In this document: one piece after another, positions 14,638 through 18,120 of the stretch
Numbering within the stretch: position 1 is the stretch's first letter
How the letters are laid out: every line of letters begins with the position of its first letter
Origin: JAGOPO01 sp035524755
GTDB taxonomy: Bacteria > Patescibacteriota > Minisyncoccia > 2-02-FULL-40-12 > GWA2-44-9
Assembly (NCBI GenBank): GCA_035524755.1
Contig: DATKOD010000025.1
Location: 1-18,120 of the forward strand
DNA length: 18,120 nt
Direction of reading: 5' to 3'
Notes under the pieces: model-generated
Database searches by the model: none
What the model saw: the letters and a program-made list of their open reading frames with translations, nothing else
What the model was told of the DNA's origin: nothing
Translations under genes and position numbers: made by a program

Positions 14638-14638
14638 T
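14630..14638 (+). promoter_or_regulatory. Extended -10 promoter for the surface-protein pair
   Basis: TGG-TATAGT, whose last bases contain the TAG stop of the upstream gene. The expected +1 is about 14645, followed by a 24-base leader with GAGGTG (14659-14664) four bases before ATG 14669. Confidence 0.55.
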
Positions 14639-14668
14639 CTCGCCGTTCCATAACAATCGAGGTGAACC

Positions 14669-15148
14669 ATGAAGAAGTGGTACTGGTTCGGCTACTTCCT
14701 GCCGGCCCTGATCATCCTCGTGCTCGGACAATTCGCGATCAACAAGGTCCTGCACGACGCGAGCGCCAAGATGGCGGCCATCAATGCCACCGATCAGGTC
14801 GCCCCGCGGTCCGTCGCGGCGCCCGAGCCCGAGTACACGCCCTTGCCGTTCCCCGACCCGCCGGCGGGATACGTCCCGGAGCCGGCGGAGGCACCGAAGC
14901 CTCACAAGACCATCACGGTCGCGATGCCTGAGCCCGGTCACGCCTACGCGCCGAGCTGTGTGACACCGCTGATGCCCTTGCAGGGCTGGAACGACCAGCC
15001 GAACAAGAACCGTCCCGGCACTGTTCACACGAACCTTCGGGTCGTCGCGAAGACCGATGTCCGCGCGCACCCGTGCCTGGAACCCGGCAAGGTCTACCAT
15101 CTGCCCTACGGCAGAGCCGTCATCGGCGGCAAACTGCCGAAGGAGTGA
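14669..15148 (+). CDS. Membrane-anchored proline-rich protein, unknown function
   Basis: I do not recognise a family. The 159-residue protein has a short basic start, one hydrophobic helix (about 6-25, YWFGYFLPALIILVLGQFAI) that would serve as an uncleaved anchor, then a Pro/Glu-rich stretch (50-90, with repeated PEP and PxP) that should be extended and span the wall or periplasm. A compact C-terminal part (95-159) has two cysteines, Cys97 and Cys136, that could form a disulfide, and a THTNLRVVAK-type strand pattern. The orientation would be N-in, C-out. A good Shine-Dalgarno site and promoter precede it. Three bases separate it from the next gene, a secreted protein, so the two probably work together at the cell surface. 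Confidence 0.75.
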   Translation: MKKWYWFGYFLPALIILVLGQFAINKVLHDASAKMAAINATDQVAPRSVAAPEPEYTPLPFPDPPAGYVPEPAEAPKPHKTITVAMPEPGHAYAPSCVTPLMPLQGWNDQPNKNRPGTVHTNLRVVAKTDVRAHPCLEPGKVYHLPYGRAVIGGKLPKE

Positions 15149-15151
15149 GCC

Positions 15152-15718
15152 ATGAAGATCTCCCGTTGGCTCCTGGTCCTTCTCGCCCTCCTCGTTCTGG
15201 CGCTCTGCGCGACCCATGTCCGGGCCGGCCAGCACGCGCAGCACCGAGGCGGCAGTTCCAGCCGGCACAGCAGTTCCCGGAGCGGCAGTGGCGGACAACA
15301 CGCCCAATCGGCCCATCCGCAGGGCGGTTCCGGTCAGCACGCCGTTCCTCGTGACCCCGGCCGTTACAACGGTCAAGGTGCCCGTGAGCGTCAGCCACGC
15401 CCGGGCGTCGGCCGCTACGACGCCTACCGTTACCGCAACGGCGGGTCCCGCTCCTACAGCAGCCGGTACTTCCCGCGCTCCTACGGGTTCAGCTACTTCT
15501 ACGGTTACCGCTATCACGGGATGTGGTTCCGGCCGCACTACCGCTACTGGAACGGGTTCAGCTACTTCTACTGGCCCTGGTACGACGCCCCGCTCTACGG
15601 CTGTGGCTGGTACTGGCTCCCGACCCATCGCGAACCCGAGCCGCCGCCCGACGGCGACGAGGGTGAGCAGGGCTGGGGCTACGACGACTGGGGCTGGGTC
15701 TACGTCTGCATGGACTGA
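15152..15718 (+). CDS. Secreted Ser/His/Gly-rich and Tyr/Trp-rich low-complexity protein
   Basis: I do not recognise a family. The 188-residue protein has a signal peptide (1-25, probable cleavage after VRA), a segment rich in Gly, Ser, His and Arg (26-75), then an aromatic block (90-155) dense in Tyr, Trp and Phe and basic residues, with GFSYFY occurring twice (112-117 and 135-140). It ends in an acidic Pro/Gly/Trp-rich tail (160-188) with Cys186; Cys151 is the only other cysteine after the signal peptide. Such composition suggests an adhesive, glycan-binding or structural surface role (inference). GGAG in the preceding stop region serves as a Shine-Dalgarno site for ATG 15152. A strong terminator follows. 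Regular codon-position GC bias and the secretion signal support it as a real gene despite its composition. Confidence 0.75.
   Translation: MKISRWLLVLLALLVLALCATHVRAGQHAQHRGGSSSRHSSSRSGSGGQHAQSAHPQGGSGQHAVPRDPGRYNGQGARERQPRPGVGRYDAYRYRNGGSRSYSSRYFPRSYGFSYFYGYRYHGMWFRPHYRYWNGFSYFYWPWYDAPLYGCGWYWLPTHREPEPPPDGDEGEQGWGYDDWGWVYVCMD
15483..15571 (+). repeat. 20-base direct repeat in the Tyr-rich gene
   Basis: An identical 20-base sequence begins at 15483 and at 15552 (69 bases, 23 codons apart, in frame), encoding the two GFSYFY copies. It suggests a partial internal duplication. Confidence 0.85.
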
Positions 15719-15729
15719 TGACCCGCCCG

Positions 15730-15763
15730 CCCCTTCTGCTTGCAGCGGAGGGGGTTTTTCTTT
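15730..15763 (+). terminator. Terminator after the surface-protein pair
   Basis: Eleven-pair stem CCCCTTCTGCT (15730-15740), loop TGC, AGCGGAGGGGG (15744-15754), with two G-U pairs, followed by TTTTTCTTT. Confidence 0.88.
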
Positions 15764-15786
15764 ACCGTAACGCCATCGTTAACAAG

Positions 15787-15794
15787 AAGGAGGG
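15787..15794 (+). promoter_or_regulatory. Ribosome binding site deciding the M16 peptidase start
   Basis: AAGGAGGG, a near-perfect Shine-Dalgarno site, four bases before GTG 15799. It lies downstream of the terminator and rules out the longer frame starting at 15718. No convincing -10 is seen in the short gap. Confidence 0.75.
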
Positions 15795-15798
15795 CCCA

Positions 15799-17175
15799 GT
15801 GTCGTTGTATAACGAGCCGGTCATCACGCCGTTCTATAACAAGATGGAACTCGTGACGATCGCGAACGAGCTGGTCGGTACGTCTCAGGTCGGCTTCGCG
15901 ACCGGATCCCGGAACGACCCTCCGGACGCCATCGGCATCGGGCACGGGTTCGAACACCTAGCCTGCCGTGGCGCGTCCCCGCTGGCGGTCGCCGCGATCG
16001 CCGCGCGTCACAACCACCGGCCTTCTCCCGTCACGCAGCGGCAAGCCGACCGATGCTTCCGCCGGTTCTTCGGCGGCTCCAACGGTCCGGGCATCAACGT
16101 CTACACCCTGCACAGCACGATGGGATTCGGGCACCAGGACCTGTTCAAGCCCCGGTACCTGCCGCACGTGTTCTATATGATGGGCGGGATGATCCGCGAT
16201 GCGATGTACGACATGTACGACATGCGCAACCGCGAGGACACCATCCTGTCGCCCCATGCCTGGTTCGTCGAAAAGGCTGCTGTGGACAACGAGACCGCTG
16301 ACAACGACGAACGGGCCGAGATGGAGGCGTACCGGCAGGGCTGCAAACTGCTCTACGCGGTGAACCCCGCCCGCAACTACGGCGATTCGGAGCCCGAGCA
16401 CCTGACCCGCATGAAGGTCGGCCGGGTGAAGCAGTGGGCTCAGGGCAACATCGTGACCGGTCGCATGAAGGTCGTCATCATCGGACCGTCGCGCAACGCG
16501 GCGGTGAACATGCTCCGCAAGGTCGGACTCAACAAGTTGCCGGACCACGCACCAGTGCCCTGGCACTACGACCGTTCCGATGACGTGCCGGTTCTCGACG
16601 GCATCCGCACTGCGGAGGTCATCCGTCACTGCAGGAAGCACCACGTCCACATCTTCTGGCCTACCGAGACGTTCATGACCAAGGACGCACTCGCGCTGGA
16701 AGTGCTCTCCGGCATCCTCAAGGAACGCATCGAGGAGGAATTCCGGGAGCACAACCACGCGTACCCGGGTGGCGTTTACCACCCCGCAGTGGAGTGGGAT
16801 GCGTCGTCCAGTCACGGAGTCTTGGAAGCGTGGTTCAGTACGCGAGGGAATCGCGCGCACTGCGATGATCTCATCGGGCGACTCCTGGAGGTCATCGAGC
16901 GGCTCAAAGAAGACGAGTCGGATCTCCTGGCTGAGGACGTCGACGACCGTCGCAACTACCTCGCGGATGCGTACCTCGAGCAGTACCGGTTCATGCCGGG
17001 CACCATCGCCGACATGATCGTCGACTACCTGGCCAACGGCGACGCCAAGCTGGAACGGTTCATGGCCTACCCCGATGCCATACGTCGCGTGACGCCGCAC
17101 CAGGTCAGGAAAGTCGCCCGCAAGTACCTGCACACCGATCGTTTCGTCCAGGCCATCACCCGGCCCGCCCCCTGA
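15799..17175 (+). CDS. M16 family zinc peptidase (insulinase/pitrilysin-like), single domain pair
   Basis: A 458-residue protein with the inverted zinc motif of M16 peptidases: HGFEH (49-53, ligands His49 and His53, catalytic Glu52) in the context GIGHGFEHLACRG, matching GIAHFLEHMxFxGT. The third ligand is probably Glu158 in VEKAAVDNE (EKxxVxxE pattern). About 30 extra residues (58-88) follow the motif compared with typical family members, before the substrate-strand region NGPGINVYTLHS. The C-terminal half (about 230-458) matches the second M16 half in length and strand pattern. No signal peptide is seen, so it appears cytoplasmic or unconventionally exported. Only one copy is present here; many M16 enzymes act as pairs. 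The start is GTG 15799 because of the strong Shine-Dalgarno site. Confidence 0.85.
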   Translation: MSLYNEPVITPFYNKMELVTIANELVGTSQVGFATGSRNDPPDAIGIGHGFEHLACRGASPLAVAAIAARHNHRPSPVTQRQADRCFRRFFGGSNGPGINVYTLHSTMGFGHQDLFKPRYLPHVFYMMGGMIRDAMYDMYDMRNREDTILSPHAWFVEKAAVDNETADNDERAEMEAYRQGCKLLYAVNPARNYGDSEPEHLTRMKVGRVKQWAQGNIVTGRMKVVIIGPSRNAAVNMLRKVGLNKLPDHAPVPWHYDRSDDVPVLDGIRTAEVIRHCRKHHVHIFWPTETFMTKDALALEVLSGILKERIEEEFREHNHAYPGGVYHPAVEWDASSSHGVLEAWFSTRGNRAHCDDLIGRLLEVIERLKEDESDLLAEDVDDRRNYLADAYLEQYRFMPGTIADMIVDYLANGDAKLERFMAYPDAIRRVTPHQVRKVARKYLHTDRFVQAITRPAP

Positions 17176-17190
17176 AGGCGGGCCGTTTTC
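17161..17190 (+). terminator. Terminator overlapping the M16 stop codon
   Basis: Perfect nine-pair stem CGGCCCGCC (17161-17169) and GGCGGGCCG (17177-17185), with the TGA stop inside the seven-base loop, then TTTTC. Confidence 0.9.
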
Positions 17191-17196
17191 TATCCG

Positions 17197-17205
17197 TGGT
17201 ACACT
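17197..17205 (+). promoter_or_regulatory. Extended -10 promoter for the RecB-like nuclease gene
   Basis: TGG-TACACT seven bases after the terminator T-tract. The expected +1 is 17212, the A of the ATG start, predicting a leaderless message. No -35 is available, as it would lie in the terminator. Confidence 0.5.
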
Positions 17206-17211
17206 GGAGGG

Positions 17212-18120
17212 ATGGAGGAGGGGAAACAGAAGCTCACCGCGGAACATTTCTATAAATTCTTCCAGTGTCCGCACTGGATCTGGTACGACATCTTCGCCGA
17301 TTCATCGAAACGGAAGGAAACGTCGCCCCTCCTGGAGATCATCCATAAGGGCAAGCCGGGCAATGCCGTCGGCGCCCTGCGCGAGCACAAGAAATTCGAA
17401 GAACTCAAGCCCGAAGACTACCGCGACCTCGAAGAGGCGTACCTGGCGACCCTGGAACTGATGCGGCAGGGCAAGAACATCTACCACGGCGTACTGATGA
17501 CCGAGGACTGGGTCGGCATGCCCGACCTTCTGGAAGCCCGGCCCGGAAAATCAAAACTGGGCGACTGGCAGTACGTCGTCTACGACGTGCAGCGCAATCT
17601 CGATCTCCGGGACGAACAGAAGTTCCCGCTGGTGTTCTACTCGCTCATCCTGGAGAACATCCAGGGCGTGCGCCCCCGCGAGGCGTACGTCATCGATCCG
17701 CAGGGAGGCGAGCGTTCGTTCGTCGTGGATGACTTCGTGACCCGCTTCCATGCGACCCGGGAAGAGATCGAGCGTATCCTGGCCGGCGAGAAACCGCCGC
17801 CGTTCATCAAGTCCAGCTGCAAGCGGACGCCGTGGTATTCGCTGTGCCTGGAGGGAGCCGAGGGATGCAACGACGTCTCGTTGGTCTACCGTCTGTCGCA
17901 GGCCGACCAGCGCCGGCTGTACACCGTGAACATCCGCACCGTAGCTGATCTTGCCAACGCGGACGGCGACGAACTGCGCATGCTGTTCGAGGATTGGCCG
18001 TACGATAAGATCGTCCGCCTGCAGAACCAGGCGCGCGTCCTCATCAGCGGAGAACCGTTGGTGCTGCGCAAGATAGCCATGCCGGCCGTGCGGCACGAGA
18101 TATTCCTGGACATCGAAGCC
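17212..18120 (+). CDS. TM0106-type RecB-like nuclease (PD-(D/E)xK plus RNase H-like), 3' end outside window
   Basis: The frame is open to the window end; 303 residues are visible. The start MEEGKQKLTAEHFYKFFQCPHWIWYD matches the N-terminus of RecB-like nucleases, with Cys19 in the CPxxxxYD motif. The nuclease core follows: a helical part, WVGMPDLLEA (101-109, Asp105) and YVVYDVQRNLDLRDEQKFPLVFYSLIL (122-148), the strand and helix where D-x-K and QxxxY normally sit. Three more cysteines (203, 212, 219) could bind an iron-sulfur cluster with Cys19, as in Cas4/AddB-type nucleases. The last visible residues, EIFLDIEA (Asp300, Glu302), open a DEDD exonuclease-type RNase H fold, as in TM0106 proteins. 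Likely role: DNA or RNA end processing or repair. The expected catalytic Lys is Gln127, see findings. Confidence 0.78.
   Translation, partial: MEEGKQKLTAEHFYKFFQCPHWIWYDIFADSSKRKETSPLLEIIHKGKPGNAVGALREHKKFEELKPEDYRDLEEAYLATLELMRQGKNIYHGVLMTEDWVGMPDLLEARPGKSKLGDWQYVVYDVQRNLDLRDEQKFPLVFYSLILENIQGVRPREAYVIDPQGGERSFVVDDFVTRFHATREEIERILAGEKPPPFIKSSCKRTPWYSLCLEGAEGCNDVSLVYRLSQADQRRLYTVNIRTVADLANADGDELRMLFEDWPYDKIVRLQNQARVLISGEPLVLRKIAMPAVRHEIFLDIEA

Noticed and set aside
15188..15226. Lipobox around Cys19 of the Tyr-rich secreted protein
   Set aside because: The residue before the Cys is Leu, which does not fit the [GAS]-Cys rule; a signal peptidase I site (VRA) fits better.
15216..15770. Thr/Ala-rich frame overlapping the Tyr-rich gene in another frame
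   Set aside because: No signal, no start context and it crosses the terminator; the composition is what a frame-shifted reading of GC-rich Gly/Tyr codons gives.
15718..15798. Longer start for the M16 peptidase
   Set aside because: It would begin before the terminator hairpin and ignore the near-perfect Shine-Dalgarno site at 15787-15794.
15958..17274. 438-codon open frame on the minus strand across the M16 gene
   Set aside because: Antisense shadow of a clearly recognised peptidase, with no promoter or ribosome site of its own.
1..18120. tRNA, rRNA, CRISPR array, insertion sequence, or alternative genetic code
   Set aside because: No cloverleaf, rRNA, spaced-repeat or transposase signal was seen by eye, and TGA ends several well-defined genes, so the code with TGA as Gly does not apply. 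A small RNA could be missed without a covariance search.

Overview
The window is a gene-dense, GC-rich stretch of a bacterial chromosome (16 protein genes in 18 kb, no gap over about 135 bases). I see no rRNA, tRNA, CRISPR array or mobile element. Several protein features resemble what is common in Candidate Phyla Radiation (Patescibacteria) genomes: a SecA with an extra segment in nucleotide-binding domain 1, a Nudix protein with a split Nudix box, a P-type ATPase with an unorthodox metal-site motif, a lone M16 peptidase, and a membrane O-antigen-ligase-like protein with TPRs. That lineage assignment is an inference from family resemblance, of moderate confidence. TGA is clearly used as a stop, so the Gracilibacteria-type code does not apply.

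Layout. (1) 1-5130 is an envelope glycan module: the 3' part of an oligosaccharide flippase, an O-antigen ligase/polymerase-like protein with TPRs, and, converging from the other strand, a polyprenyl-phosphate sugar phosphotransferase that would start lipid-linked glycan assembly. (2) 5206-6885 is a secreted HExxH metallopeptidase with a C-terminal duplicated module, divergent from the transferase over a 75-base double promoter. (3) 6907-10431 is hpf-secA-nudix with 1-base overlap or spacing: ribosome hibernation, protein export and a nucleotide hydrolase. (4) 10474-11046 is a Maf-family nucleotide pyrophosphatase closed by a clean terminator. (5) 11095-13826 is a P1B-like ATPase overlapping gpsA by ATGA. 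(6) 13863-14637 holds a DUF378 small membrane protein, a terminator and a small HExxH protein. (7) 14669-15718 is a two-gene unit for an anchored Pro-rich protein and a secreted Ser/His/Gly- and Tyr/Trp-rich protein, with a terminator. (8) 15799-17175 is an M16 zinc peptidase with a terminator. (9) 17212 to the end is the 5' part of a TM0106-type RecB-like nuclease.

The most striking global signal is regulatory. Good -10 hexamers, mostly extended (TGn-TANNNT), sit at a fixed distance before many genes. In six genes (1331, 5130 reverse, 5206, 6907, 11095, 17212) the expected transcription start lies 0-3 bases from the start codon, predicting leaderless mRNAs. Three others (10474, 13863, 14669) have 22-24-base leaders carrying a Shine-Dalgarno sequence. 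The -10 elements also settle several start codons. Terminator, promoter and start codon are compressed into about 40-50 bases at two junctions.
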